The notes under the pieces are model-generated. The model saw only the letters and a list, made by a program, of their open reading frames with translations, searched no databases and had not been told where the DNA came from. This document shows positions 12,468 to 24,355 of a stretch of DNA of 64,000 nucleotides, piece after piece. The stretch spans positions 27,584 through 91,583 of the forward strand of contig JANAVB010015601.1 of NCBI GenBank assembly GCA_029216955.1, in the 5' to 3' direction. Positions within the stretch are counted from its first letter, which is position 1. Each line of letters opens with the position of its first letter. Position numbers and translations under genes: made by a program. This DNA is from Iris pallida. Taxonomy: Eukaryota > Streptophyta > Magnoliopsida > Asparagales > Iridaceae.

Positions 12468-13760
12468 TCAAGTGGGAACGGGTGGTTCCCTCGCAGCGGT
12501 TGGATCGAACAAGTAAGGGTATCTCTTCCTCATGTTCGACTCCCTCTTCCAAGTAGATTCACCCGGAGAGTGACGGCTCTAAGCTACTCGTACTAAGGGT
12601 ATAACCTTGTTCCTCAACCTCTTCTCTCTCCTGTCTAATATCTCTACTGGCTGCTCAGAAACTGTAAGGCTCGGTCCGACCTCCAACTCTGAATGATCTA
12701 GCACATGATTGGGGTCTGGAACATATCTTTTCAACTGAGATACGTGAAAGACATCGTGAGCTCCTGCTAGGTTGGGTGGAAGTGCAACCCTGTAAGCAAC
12801 CTCTCCAATAATGCCAAGTATCTCGAACGGCCCAATGTATCTGGGGCTCAGCTTCCCTCCTCTTCCGAACCGAATCATCCCTCTAGTAGGTTATATCTTC
12901 ACTAGCACCATATCACCGTCTGCGAACTCCATCGGTCTGCGACTAGCATCAGCCCAGTATTTCTGTCTGTCCTGAGCTACTCTGAGCCTGTCTCTGATCA
13001 TCCCGACTTTCTCTGCTGCATCTGTGATCATCTCTGGCCCAAGCATAACTTTCTCCCCAATATCGTCCCAAAAGAGCGGTGTACGGCATCGTCGTCCATA
13101 TAGTGCCTTGAAAGGAGACATACCGATACTGGCTTGGTAGTTGTTGTTGTATAAAAACTCTACCAAGTGCAGATGGCTCTCCCAAGATCCTCCGAAGTCC
13201 AGTACGCAGGTCCTCAGCATATCCTCCAGTGTCTGTATCGTCCTCTCGGACTGCCCATCTGTCTGTGGGTGGTACGCCGTACTGAACTTGAGCCTACTGT
13301 CCAACTCCTCCTGCAAGCTCCTCCAGTAGTAGGATGTGAATCTGTTGTCTCTGTCCGACACGATGCTCACCGGCACTCCGTGTAGGCGAACTATCTGTTG
13401 CATGTATAGCTCTGCCAACTTCTCGGTGGAAAGCCCTACCTTGAAGGGTATGAAGTGCGCACACTTCGTCAGCCTGTCCACGATAACCCAAATGGCATCC
13501 TTTCCTCCTTGGAAACGAGGAAGCCCTGAGACGAAGTCCATCCTAATATGTTCCCACTTCCACTCGGGAATGGGTAACGACTGTAACAGACCAGCTGGTC
13601 TCTGGCACTCCGCCTTGACCTGCTGGCAAACTAGGCATCTCAAAATAAAATATGATACATCCCTCTTCATCCCGTGCCACCAAAGATGTTCCCGCAAGTC
13701 ACGGTACATCTAGTTAGCACCAGGGTGAATAGAATATCTCGATCGGTGCACCTCCTGCAA
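12468..13760 (-). pseudogene. C1 integrase with chromodomain-like tail
   Basis: An HHCC zinc-binding region spans the stop at 13710: SIHPGAN, then LWWHGMK, then CLVC. The DDE core has Asp in IRMDF (13536), Asp in VSDRDNRF and Glu in GQSERTIQ. The last two are separated by 35 residues, as expected for D,D-35-E. The C-terminus keeps [26 protein letters not shown] and a chromodomain-like end ([15 protein letters not shown] through GESTWKRE). Such tails direct insertion to heterochromatin in chromoviruses, which fits the nested setting. Stops at 12891 and 12579 interrupt the C-terminal part. Confidence 0.92.
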
Positions 13761-15800
13761 GACTGCCTCTACCAGCTCTCCCTTCGGCACGCACAATCGG
13801 CTGCCATGCCTCAAGGATCCATCCTCTACTATAGTGAAGTCATCCAGCAATCCAACTAAAGCCTGGGCTCGAAGTCTACGAAGACTCTCATCTGTAGACT
13901 GTGCCTCCCTGATCTGCTCCATCAAACCTGACTGAATGTCAAGCGCCATCATCTGTATTACTGATCCTGGCCGAACTAGCTCGATACCGAGCTTCTCCAG
14001 ATCTTCCCACAAATGTCGATCTATCATCAGATACCATGCCATCGGATGCCTGCTCAGCGCATCCGCCACCACATTTTTCTTTCCGGGGTGATACTGTAAA
14101 TCGATGTCGAAGTCCTTCATCAACTCCAACCATCGTCTTTGCCTCATGTTCAGCTCTTTCTGCGTGAACACATACTTCAAGCTTTTGTGGTCAGTAAAGA
14201 TTTCCACACGCTCTCCGTATAAGTAATGTTTTCATAACTTGAGTGCAAAGATCACCGCAGCTAACTCTAGGTCATGGGTAGGATAATTCCGCTCATGAGT
14301 CCGCAATTGCCTAGATGCATAAGCAATCACTTTCCCATGCTGCTGTAGGACACATCCTAGCCCCTTTCCTGAAGCATCGTTGTATATGGGGAAACGTCCA
14401 GAACCTGAAGGAAATGTCAGAACTGGAGCGATCGTCAGCCTCATCTTCAACTCCTCAAATGCTGCCTGGCAGTCCTCTGACCAAATGTACTCTGCGTCCT
14501 TCCGCGTCAGCTACGTCATGGGTTCAGCTATCCTAGCAAATTCCTGGACGAACTTTCTATAATAGCCTGCTAAACCCAGAAAGCTCCTGATCTCTGAAAC
14601 TGACATCGGAGCCTTCCATGTCTCAACTGCAGCAATCTTTCTGTGATCCACCGAGATTCCATCTCCAGTAACTACATGGCCGAGAAACTCCACTCGGTCT
14701 AAAAAGAACTCGTACTTCGGCAATTTGGCAAACAATCTCTCCTGCCTCAGAATCCCAAAAACTATCCGTAAGTGCTCTGCATGCTCCTCCGGCGTCTTCG
14801 AGTATATCAGGATGTCATCGATAAACACTACGACGAACTTATCCAGATATTGGTGAAATATCTTATTCATCAAATTCATAAAGACAGCTGGCGCATTTGT
14901 GAGACCAAATGGCATCACCAGAAACTCGTACTGCCCGTACTTCGTATTGAACGCCGTCTTCTGGATGTCTGCTGTCCTGACCTTCACCTGGTAGTACTCG
15001 GATCTCAAATCTATCCTGGAAAACACCTTCGCCCCACTCAACTAGTCGAACAAATCATCTATCCTGGACAGAGGATATTTGTTCTTGATGGTGATGGCAT
15101 TCAACGTCCGGTAGTCAATACACAACCGGACTGTACCATCCTTCTTAGGTACAAAGAGCACTGGCGCTCCCCATAGAGAAGCACTGGATCGAATGAAACC
15201 CTTTTTCAACAGGTCATCAATCTGCTCTTTCAAATCTACGGCCTCCTTGGGATTCACTCTATAGCAAGTTCGGGATACTGGTGATGAACCCGGTACTAAA
15301 TCTATGGTGAACTCCACATCTCTGTCAGGCGGAAGTCCTGGAAGATCCTCTGGAAATACATCCATAAACTCCCTAATGATAGGGTGTGGCAGTGCTACGT
15401 CCCCAACTGTCGTACAACAGTTCGGCTCTAGGCTGATCTCTGGCCCTGTCCTCTTGACACTGAATGGTGCTATGCCTGGGGGACTAAACAAAATACTACC
15501 CTCATGACAATCTATAGATGCATGGGCATAGCTAAGCCAGTCCATCCCCAATATGATATCATAACCGAGGAGTGGCATCACAAAGAATCGTCCCCTGAAC
15601 TCTCTCCCGGCTATAAAAATAGAACATCTATAGATAGCTCTAATAGGCATTGGTCCTCCTCCCATCATCACTCTACTAATCTCCGCAGTAGGTGTAGCTA
15701 CTAGATGGTGTTTAGGCATAAACTCTAATGATAGGAAGCTATAAGATGCACAAGAATCAAACACACATAGAGCTAGAAAAGTATGCAAATAAAAATGACC
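13710..15800 (-). pseudogene. C1 protease, reverse transcriptase and RNase H
   Basis: The protease active-site segment reads FDSCASYSF (Asp at 15756-15758), where family members have D-S/T-G; Gly is replaced by Cys at 15750-15752, which should kill it. The RT domain follows with [33 protein letters not shown], and the catalytic FIDD at 14814-14825. RNase H shows [30 protein letters not shown] and [10 protein letters not shown], holding the D-E-D residues. Together these copy the RNA into DNA and remove the RNA strand. In-frame stops fall at 15042, 14511 and 14232, and one at 13710 separates this from integrase. Confidence 0.92.
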
Positions 15801-15959
15801 TGTGATGACGTCAGCTAGGTAATCTGGCTCTGAAACCTGCTCCGGCTCCGGCTCAAGAGCTAGACTATAAATCTTCCCCTGGGGTCCCTTCTGCTGCTGC
15901 AGATGCTGCCTAAACCTCTGCTGCTGAGTCGGGAGTGGTCCTCTAGGCTTCGCTACTGG

Positions 15960-17105
15960 GCACTCTCGAAGCTGATGGATGGGAGACCCACAAGCCAAAC
16001 ACTGACCCAACCTCTTCCTACAAACAAGAGAGTCGTGGCTTGGCCTCTTACAGTATACACAAAAAGCTTCCTTCGGCTGCTGTCGGGGTCCCGGGGCTCT
16101 AACTGGCGGGGTCTGATGATGTGATGTAGGGGGACGGTAAGTCTGCTGGTACGGCATCGGTACTTTCTGCTGGAAAGCCTGACGCTTGGACGGTCCCTCG
16201 AGGTGTACAGAAGCCGGTCTCTTGCATGACAGAAGACGCTCCTCGATGCTCCGGGCCAACTCTAGGCTCTGGTAGTAGTCAGTCGTGCCGTTCGCCACTA
16301 TAAGAATGCCAATGTCTGGAACTAGACCATGGCAAAATCTACGGGTCATCTCCTCTGGGTCTGCAACCAGACTAGGAGCGAAACGGCTCAGACGACTAAA
16401 CTCTGCCGCATACTCGTCAACAGAACAGTTTCTCTGTTGGATGTTCTGGAATCGTAGCCCCATGGCTACTCTAGCAGTGGTCGAAAAGAATTTCTTCTTG
16501 AACTGGGTCTTGAACTGATCCCAAGTGGCTCTCCCTCTTGCAAACAACGGCTCATTCCGGAACCAGACTCCTGCCAAGTCTATCAGCAGAAATCCCGCTG
16601 CCTCGACCTGGAGGTCACCCGGCATCCTAACTCCAAGGAGCTTCCTCTCTACCGAGTCTAGCCAGTCATCTGCTACTACTATGCCCTCTGTCCCTGAGAA
16701 CTCCTTGGGATTCAAACCCATGAAGTCCTTGATCGTTCCCGCTCTCTTCCGTAGCTCTACAGGTGGTGGGACCACGGTACGTTCCTTAGAACGCTACATG
16801 CTCTGGCGGAGTAGGGTAGTCTGCTCCTGATGGGTTGTTAGGAACCCCTGGATCAGAGTGAGCATTTGGTTCCCGTCGAGTGTGACGGAAGCCTGGGTAG
16901 GTATAGTGATAAGGGGTGGTGGAAGTATCGGGGCCTGCTGGGACTGCGATGTGGAAGGTGGTGGGGGCATCTGGGTTGGTGGATTTATGGAGTGGGAGAG
17001 TGTGGTATGTGGAGGTGGGGGTGTATCAGTCAACTGATCAGCTGACTGGATAGGGAGTGTGCCATTCTAAGGGGTGACGTACTGGGATGAACGAGTGAGC
17101 ACCAT
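15960..17105 (-). pseudogene. C1 gag region: capsid domain and two CCHC knuckles
   Basis: The N-terminal 100 codons are rich in Pro, Ser, Thr and Gln. A retrotransposon gag (capsid) domain follows, recognisable by [25 protein letters not shown] and [11 protein letters not shown]. Two zinc knuckles come next: [14 protein letters not shown] at 16020-16061 and [14 protein letters not shown] at 15960-16001, both with perfect CX2CX4HX4C spacing. Gag packages the element RNA into virus-like particles in the cytoplasm. Amber codons at 17067 and 16794 cut it before the capsid domain. Confidence 0.9.
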
Positions 17106-17271
17106 CTAAATAAGTAAGTAAAAGGACTTATAAGGACGCTTTAAAGTAAAAATCATAGACAAGAAAATCTAATTATAATAGCAAGCATGTGATGTATTTC
17201 CTATGTTGCAATCCTAGCATTTCTCTAGGTATTCTAAGCGTCATTCCTAATGTTGTCTAATTACCTTAAGT

Positions 17272-17341
17272 TCCTAATTGCAGGCATACTTGGTACAATA
17301 ACGTAACCAAACAATTTAGTCAGGACCTGCATGGGCCACCA
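17272..17341 (-). promoter_or_regulatory. Leader of element C1: tRNA-Ile primer site, stem-loop, GCCTGC box
   Basis: The perfect primer site is at 17324-17341, nine bases from the LTR. The inverted repeat CTTGGTAC / GTAACCAA is at 17289-17296 and 17303-17310, and the box GCCTGCAATTAGGA at 17272-17285. The 60 bases after the primer site align well with those of D and H, although the LTRs do not. Confidence 0.85.
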
Positions 17342-17350
17342 CTAAAAATA

Positions 17351-19928
17351 TGTCATGACCCGTTACCCAAATTATTGGACCGGGCTGAGTCATGTCCAGT
17401 CTGTGCTTGAGATAAAGCACAGTAAGCTGTTCTAGAAATAACAAGATAAGACTAAATGTGCTAACAGTTCTATAAGTGAATAAAAGTCATAAATGCTCCA
17501 AACACAAAAGTCGTCTCATATAGTAATAAGTCCAAGTACAAGTCCGAAATGTAAAACTGGATACATGTCCAGTTACAAAATACGTAGTCTAATACATGAC
17601 TACACTCAAAAGTCTAAAGCAAAAAAGACAACTAGGCGAGCTTCCCCGCAGGAACATCCTCGTAAAACAAAGCCGGGTCCTCGGTAGTATCTCCATAATA
17701 TGTGTCGCAGAGTAACTCCTCCTCAGTAAGGACACCTACAATGTTATCCTGTCAGGACGGGAGCAAGTACTGATTCTAGCAAACTAAATATACGAAGCAT
17801 GAACAAGAATATAATAAACTGGAATCATGGCATATCATGGTTTAATTGGTTATTTTTAGAAATAACAACATATAGTTTAAAAGTTTAAAACCGTAGCATG
17901 TACGTGAATCGGTCAATAGGTGAACATGATGTACAGCAGTACATATCAAGTTTTCTGGCATGCACATACGTGCACGAACGACATCGGTGTATATCCATAC
18001 ACAAATGCGATATCAGAACATACGGCAAGGTCACATATAGAATGTCACCGAGCACGGTAAATACATACGGAGAAGGGGGTCATGTTCACGTACAATACTA
18101 ACAGTTTTCCTTTAACCCGTTATTTAAACATGTGAGAGATATAAGATACTGTCTAAACATGGTAGAGACTGAAAGTAATACAACATGTAAAGTTCTAACT
18201 TGCTACCCCAAGGATCAGCATTTAACATGGTTGGTAAATCACAGTTTATTGTTATAGCAGTATGTAAAGTTCATAGAAAGTACTTGCCACTAGCAAAGCA
18301 AAGCAAGCGGCGATAAAAGTGCTATAGATGTCTGGTAACTCGTCACTGTAGAAATAAATATATAAACTTAGTTTTTACACTAAGCTAAAATACTAAGACA
18401 CTAATTGGTGCAACACGACTTGTGACTGGGCACCTAGCCAAAATAATGACTTTAGCATAGGAGACCAATGTGGGGTGACACAATACTCAAACTAACTTTC
18501 TAGGGTCTTTACACTAGTGTGGGGTGAGGTTCAACACGGCTAAAACTCAAAATAATACAAAAAGTTACAAGTCGTAATTATTCAATAAATAAATTAAATG
18601 AACATTGTGTTCCAATAATTTTTTAGATAGACAAAAAGCTTAATTTTACATAAAATAAAGTACCAAAATAATCCTTGTTAATTACAGAAATTTATTATAA
18701 TTTTTCTAAAATTTATAAACCCTCATAGATATTTATTAAAAATCAACAAACATATGTATCCTGAAAATGGGTTCTGTTTTCCTATTTTTATAAAATACCA
18801 AAAGTACTTATTAAATGCTGAAAAAAATATAATAAATTAGCTAAATTAACATAGTATTTAAATTCACTTTTTCCAGAATTTTTACAGCACTTAAAATATA
18901 TAAAAAAATTCAAAACAGCCTAACCGGATTATCCGGCGGATTACCGGCGGATTTTCCATTCCGTCACAGCAAGTTTTGTGGTGAAAGTTCGGATTTTCCG
19001 AACCGTCGCAGAAAGTTGATTTTTGAACTCAAAACTTATTTCGGCCATAAAAACTTCGTTTTAAATCGAAATTCGGACTTTCAAAAGTCAAAATTGAATA
19101 GAATTGAATTTCCTACAACATGAAAGTATTAGTTTTCACAAATCAAAACATTTGATAGATCAAAACCTCAAAATACTCGAAAATCATATCTAGAAACTCA
19201 GATCTACGCAATATTGTCGATCAAAACCAAAAGTGCTATATACTAAACATGTTAACAATTTAAAGAAGCAAATTATAGGCCAATAAAACTTTAGTTTCTA
19301 TGAAAAACAAAAATAAAGTATGGTCATGTCACTTTTGAGCAAGATGCACTTGCCTAGGTTAAGCTCCAAGCCTAATCTTCTACTCCACCACCAAGAGGGG
19401 TACGAAACCACACTCTAGACCTCAAGGCCAAGCTCCTAACAAGCTCCAAGGGAAGAGAAAGGAAGAAGAAATGAAAAGAGAGTGAAGAGAATGAAAAGAG
19501 AGAGGAGAGAGAAAGTGAAAGGGTATATAGAAGGGGGATTTAATCTTAGCCGTCGGATCGTGATCCAAGTCAAAATCTAAGTCAATCATGGCCACTCAAA
19601 CAAAACCAATTATCCATTGGGTAATAGGGTGCATCTACACTATTTACAAAAATATCTAAATACTATTCATCAAAATATCTAAAACACTATTCATGAAAAT
19701 ATCTGAAATCAAAAATATCTAAAATGTAGAAAATCTGTCTGGACGGTATGCCGTCGGTATACTCCGGTATACTGGCGGTATGCCGGCCAAGGAAAAATCT
19801 TAAGTTAGCAAAAATTTCAAAGCATTACAAAACCCAAGAAAATACGAAATACGCTACAAAATACGTATTTAAATTAAATGCTATTGAAAATTATAAAAAA
19901 CTATTTTTTTGAAATCTAGGGGCTTACA
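17351..19928 (-). repeat. 5' LTR of C1, also 3' LTR of the C2 fragment
   Basis: Bounded by TGTCATGACCCG at 17351 and GGGGCTTACA at 19928, it is the partner of 9759-12341. On its left is the C1 primer site. On its right is sequence matching the end of the pol region plus the polypurine-side run (19929-20466), so one LTR serves two internal regions. The TATA box is TATATA at 19524-19529, minus strand, two bases shorter than in the other copy. Confidence 0.93.
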
Positions 19929-20466
19929 AATCTTCCCTCCTTGAAAAATTTTGTCCTCGAAATTTACAAGGATAGAAGACTCTACAAACATTCTAATATA
20001 ACAAGCAATGCAAACAAATGACTAAGGCTATGATTAAGGCTAACCTCTAGGGTATCAAGTGGGAACGGGTGGTTCCCTCGCAACGGTTGGATCGAACAAG
20101 TAAGGGTATCTCTCCCTCATGTCCGACTCCCTCTCCCAAGTAGATTCACCCGGAGAGTGACGGCTCCTAGCTACTCATACTAAGGGTATAACCTTGTTCC
20201 TCAGCCTCTTCTCTCTCTCCTGTCTAATATCTCCACTGGCTGCTCAGAAACTGTAAGGCTCGGTCCGACCTCCAACTCTGAATGATCTAGCACATGACTG
20301 GGGTCTGGAACATATCTTCTCAACTGAGATACGTGAAAGACATCGTGAACTCCTGCTAGGTTGGGTGGAAGTGCAACCCTGTAAGCTACCTCTCCAATCC
20401 TGCCAAGTATCTCGAACGGCCCAATGTATCTGGGGCTCAGCTTTCCTCCTCGTCCGAACCGGATCG
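19929..20466 (-). pseudogene. C2: truncated pol C-terminus of a second C-type element
   Basis: This matches 12342-12875 of C1: the end of the internal region, the chromodomain-like tail and the integrase C-terminus up to the segment encoding SPRYIGPFE. It breaks off near 20466. It differs from C1 by point changes and a CT dinucleotide gain near 20216 that shifts the frame. It has no primer site, gag, RT or second LTR of its own. The LTR-internal-LTR-internal order is best explained by recombination between tandem or related copies followed by deletion. Confidence 0.88.
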
Positions 20467-20492
20467 TCCTAATGTATCTAGCACATGATTGG
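20467..20492. other. Deletion junction with filler sequence
   Basis: Between the end of C2 and the resumed LTR of D, about 26 bases match neither neighbour in place. The 17-mer ATCTAGCACATGATTGG (20476-20492) is identical to 12696-12712 inside C1 pol and nearly so to the matching site of C2. This looks like filler copied from nearby during end-joining repair. Confidence 0.55.
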
Positions 20493-20907
20493 TCTCGGAC
20501 AGAAGGATAATTAAAGGAATTCGATAAATAATATAATATGATTTTAGAAAATATTTATAATAGTAAAAAAATAATGTTAGAAATATATATATGTATATAA
20601 TAAAAATTTCTAAGGCTAGGACTAAACTTTTGAAAATAGGGCCAAGCCCCAATATGATATTTTCATTGCAAAATAACCTTTTTTAGGAAATTATTTAATA
20701 TGTATACTTATATTAAAAGATAATAATAATAACTGCATATAATAATCTTTGGACATAGTAATACTAATTGCTTATCTTAACACAACAAAATACATAAATA
20801 TATATACTAGCAATAATACCACTGAAATAAAAATATTTAGAACTATAATGTCATCAGCAGGATATTTTCATATACGATTTAAATACAAATAAAAAAATAT
20901 AAAAAGG

Positions 20908-20942
<35 letters not shown>

Positions 20943-23163
20943 TAGAATATTAATAATAATAATAATAATAATAGTAATAATAATAGTGATTTAGGCAATT
21001 AAATGAAACACAACAACAGTAACAACAACAAAAATATAAAAATAAAAAATAATCAAATGAGCCCATTACTCAAAAGGGGGGGCTGGAAAGAACGAAGGAG
21101 AGAGAGAGAAAGGAAAGAAATGGGACGAGCGGTGGAGGGGCACGTCGGCGCCGAGCGGCAAGGGTTGCGGAGGAGAGAGGGGAGAAGTCGAAAAGATGGA
21201 AGGATCGGTGTTTGGCTGTTCGACGGACGGAGCGCGCGCAAGCGGCGGAGCAGCGGGTCTCAGCGTTGGCCGCGGAGGGAGGCGATTTGCCGGAGCGACG
21301 GCCGGAGTGAGGAACGGGGGGCGGCTATGGCGCTGGGCGCTCAGGCAGAAGGCTGCGGCGCGCTGAAGCGGGCGGTCGCGCGCGCGGTCGTGGTTGCACG
21401 CACGGAGAGGAGAGGAAGAAGGGGGTTTGGCTGGGCACGGTGGCGGATCGGAGCTGCGGGTGTCAGCGCCGGGGTGGTTCGCCGACGGCGGAGGAAAAGG
21501 CCACGGGGGAAGAGAACTCGGGAGAGAGTTTCAGGTGGTGCGGCGGGCTTCGACGGCTGCGCGGATCGACGATGAGGGTTTTCGGTCGGGGCTCGTCAGC
21601 GGCGGCCCATGGGGAGGCGCTAGCGGTGAGGAAAAAGCCACGGAGGAGGAGATCGGCCACGCGGAGGGGTTTTCGGGCTTCGCGGCGCGCTCGCGCTCGG
21701 ACGGTGTGGTTCGTGTGGCCTGCTCCGGCGCGCGGGGTGGTGCGCTTGCGGAGGTTGAGGTGGAGGCGCATGGAGGCACGTCGGTCGATGGCGAACTGGT
21801 CTTGGCGACGCAGACGCCGATCGCACGGCCATGGCTTGGAGCCGGAGCGCCGTTCGCAGACCTATTGGCGGCAGGGCTCGCGGCGAGGTAGGTTTTTCTT
21901 TATTGTGTTTGGGATTTTGGTAGGGTGACGATGGTTCTGGTGATGTCAGTGATGGTGTTTGGCCGAGAGTCCAGGAGGGTTGGTAGCGGGTGTTAAATTT
22001 AGAGGTGGCGGATCACGGTTGTATTGTCGGAGTGCAGGGTTGTGGGGGTGCTGGTCACCTAGGCGGAGGTGGTCGTTACGGGAGTACGGTGGAGATGGGG
22101 TCTAGGCTGTGGCCGTGGTGGTTGGGGTCGATTGCCTGGGATATCGTTAGTGGTGATGCTGGTGTAGGCTGACGGGGGTTTGGAGAAGATGTCTGGGATG
22201 AAGTGGCTGTGGCTGTTGGTGGTGGTCGTGCTGGGTGTGCTGCCAAGGCGGCAGTTACGGTGGTATAGGGGTTTGTGATGGAGACGGTGGTCGGAAAAGT
22301 TAGGATTAGGGTTTTGATTGTATCGAGTCGAGGTTGTGTCCTGCGAGACACAGATTTGGATGTCCGGGTGTGTCGGACGGGAAGAGTCATATGTATATGT
22401 AAAGGAAGATAAGTAGAGGATGGGACACGGTCATGGACACGATGCACTCACTTTTGTTTGTGGAGAATTTTGTGGAGAATTGGCTTGTGGAAAAAAATAA
22501 TGGTTGAGTACCTGCCTATTTATAAGATGTGGAAATTTCCAATTGGATAGGATTAGGAAAAATTTTAAAATCCCCTTTAAATAAATTTAAAATAAATCAA
22601 TCCAATCCAAATACAAATCCAAATTAAATCTAATTAAATTCTTTTAGTTTAAAGTCAAATCAATTTCAAATATAGATATTAGTTTACTATTTAAATGTAT
22701 CCATGGAATCAAATGAAAATTTAAATTGTCACAAATATTTCAAAAATATGTTTTCCAAAAATGCTAGTAATAATAATTTCAAAAATTACATTATTTATTT
22801 AAAAATAAGGTAATAAATAATTTTGATATATGTATGAACAAATAATATTTACATAAATATATTTTCCTAGTATACAATAAAATATTATTTATTATTTGAA
22901 GGGCCTTAAAAATGAAAAGAACAAACTTAGCAATTTTTGTATGACAGCAAAGTATTTATTATATAAATTATTTTGAACTATAAAAATTAAAATTAAATTA
23001 TTTTCTAAAAATATGTACGCTCGTCCATATTCATACTCGACGAGTAATTATGAAATACGTCGCTTGCGTACAACGTACAATACGATTACGCGACGTACAA
23101 TACAAAAATTTTAAATCAGTACCAAAATCGATAAAAATATAGTAGAAATTTAGGGGTTTTATA
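20493..23163 (-). repeat. 5' LTR of element D, second part
   Basis: This resumes the LTR broken at 9758. Its first part matches, in reverse, the AT-rich stretch of the H LTRs around 31060, and its end (GGGGTTTTATA at 23163) matches their start (TGTAAAACCCC) with TG changed to TA. It contains a TAA/AAT microsatellite at 20910-20990 and a GC-rich block (21060-22450) matching in position the one in the H LTRs. The TATA box TATAAATA is at 22517-22524 on the minus strand. Long open frames in the GC-rich block (for example 21003-21575 on plus) reflect composition. To its right the integrase of element B begins abruptly. Confidence 0.85.
22517..22524 (-). promoter_or_regulatory. TATA box of LTR D
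   Basis: TATAAATA followed by GGCAGGTA on the minus strand, identical in context to 29348-29355 and 34169-34176 in element H. It lies just upstream of the GC-rich transcribed leader. Confidence 0.75.
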
Positions 23164-24190
23164 GTTACCTAAATCCCCAGCTGGAAGAGATGATATCTGG
23201 GTTATAGTTGACAGGCTCACCAAGGTAGCTCATTTTCTTTCCTTCAGAATTGGTCAGTCGACGGATCAGCTAGCAGAGATGTACCTCAGGCAGATTGTCA
23301 GATTGTATGGAGTGCCAGTTACTATCGTATCAGACAGAGATTCAAGATTCACATCACACTTTTGGCGGAATCTTCAAGGGAGCTTGGGGACTCGTCTCAA
23401 GTTCAGTTCAGCTTATCAACCGTAGACAGATGGTCAGTCAGAACGCACGATCCAGACTCTTGAAGATATGTTACGGTCGTGTACACTAGACTTCGGTGGT
23501 TCGTAGGAATATCACCTGCATCTCGTGGAGTTCTCCTATAATAACAGTTTTCAGGCCAGTATTCAGATGGTACCCTTTGAAGCATTGTATGGCAGGAAGT
23601 ACAGGTCACCTTTAGCTTGGAATGATATCGGCGAGAGACAGATACTTGGTCTAGAGATGATTACGCAGACAATCGAGGTGGTCAGACAAGTCAGAGATCA
23701 TCTTCGAGTTGCCCAAGATCGCCAGCGCCATTGGACCGATTCTCATCGGCGTCCCCTTGAGTTTTCAGTCGACGACCACGTGTTCCTTAGGATCTTGCCT
23801 ACCCGTGGCGTCATTCGATTTGGCGTACGGGGAAAGCTTAGTCCTAGGTACATAGGGCCGTTCGATATCCTTAAGCGAGTAGGTGATGTGTCCTATCGTC
23901 TCGCTCTTCCACCGTCGTTATGTGAGGTATATGACGTATTCCATGTATCCCAATTGTGACGGTATATTTTGGATCCGAGTCATGTCCTTGATCATTCGGA
24001 ATTGGCTGTTGGTACCAACCTTTCGTATGAGAAAAGATCCGTATCCATTTTGGACCGAAGAGAGAAGGTGCTCAAGAATAAGACTATTAGTTTAGTCCAT
24101 GTTGCTTGGGGTCATCACTCTTTGGGCGAGTCAACCTGGGAGCGTGAGGATGATATTCGTTCACGATATCCACACCTGTTTGACTCATAA
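23164..24190 (+). pseudogene. Element B integrase core and C-terminus, truncated
   Basis: One frame (first full codon at 23171) encodes the integrase from the catalytic core to the end: DDIWVIVDRLTKVAHF, VSDRDSRFTSHFW with the second catalytic Asp, DGQSERTIQTLED with the Glu, then [24 protein letters not shown] and a chromodomain-like tail ending YPHLFDS. The first catalytic Asp and everything upstream are missing, cut off by the LTR of D at 23163. Three in-frame stops remain: TAG at 23423, TAG at 23504 and TGA at 23957. The first replaces Gln in the conserved HPQTDGQ motif. It is a Tekay/Del-like gypsy element, clearly different in sequence from C1. Confidence 0.92.
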
Positions 24191-24355
24191 GGTATAATGT
24201 CTTTCTTATGCCTTATGCTTTTAATTCCTTGCTTGCATGAATGATTGCTCGATTGATTGCTAGATGTAGCTGCTTATGATTGATATAGCTTTCTCCGACA
24301 TCTCTAGCCTCTTGATTAAATTTCGAGGACGGAATTCTTTTAAGGTGGATAGAGT
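24191..24355 (+). other. Element B 3' untranslated region and polypurine tract
   Basis: The run TTTCGAGGACGGAATTC at 24321 and the purine-rich TAAGGTGGATAGAG at 24341-24354 stand directly before the LTR at 24356, the usual end of a Tekay/Del internal region. Plus-strand DNA synthesis would be primed here. Confidence 0.8.

Larger units (their letters stand above)
12468..17105 (-). pseudogene. gag-pol polyprotein of C1, one frame with eight premature stops
   Basis: From the ATG at 17103-17105 to the TGA at 12468-12470 a single frame of about 1,545 codons keeps all family motifs with no net frameshift. The length is normal for a Tekay/Del gag-pol. It contains eight internal stops: TAG at 17067, 16794, 15042, 14511, 13710 and 12579, TGA at 14232 and TAA at 12891 (lowest base given). 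Several replace expected residues: Gln in LFDQL (15042) and Trp in the RNase H segment ALKLW (14232). The first stop lies only twelve codons after the start. A functional element would make one polyprotein cleaved by its own protease; this copy could not. Confidence 0.93.
9759..19928 (-). mobile_element. Ty3/gypsy element C1, structurally complete, Tekay/Del-like
   Basis: The element has two LTRs of 2,583 and 2,578 bases, a tRNA-Ile primer site at 17324-17341, and a 5.0 kb internal region with one gag-pol frame in the order gag, protease, RT, RNase H, integrase, chromodomain-like tail. That order and the wording of the motifs place it in the chromovirus Tekay/Del group of plant Ty3/gypsy elements. 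It is dead by nonsense codons but has all structural parts. It lies inside the LTR of element D, and the right LTR is shared with a second internal fragment (C2). Confidence 0.92.

Noticed and set aside
21003..21928. GC-rich frames of 160-190 codons on plus, Arg, Gly and Ala-rich
   Set aside because: They lie in the LTR D leader, overlap in several frames on both strands, and are not collinear with the H LTRs.
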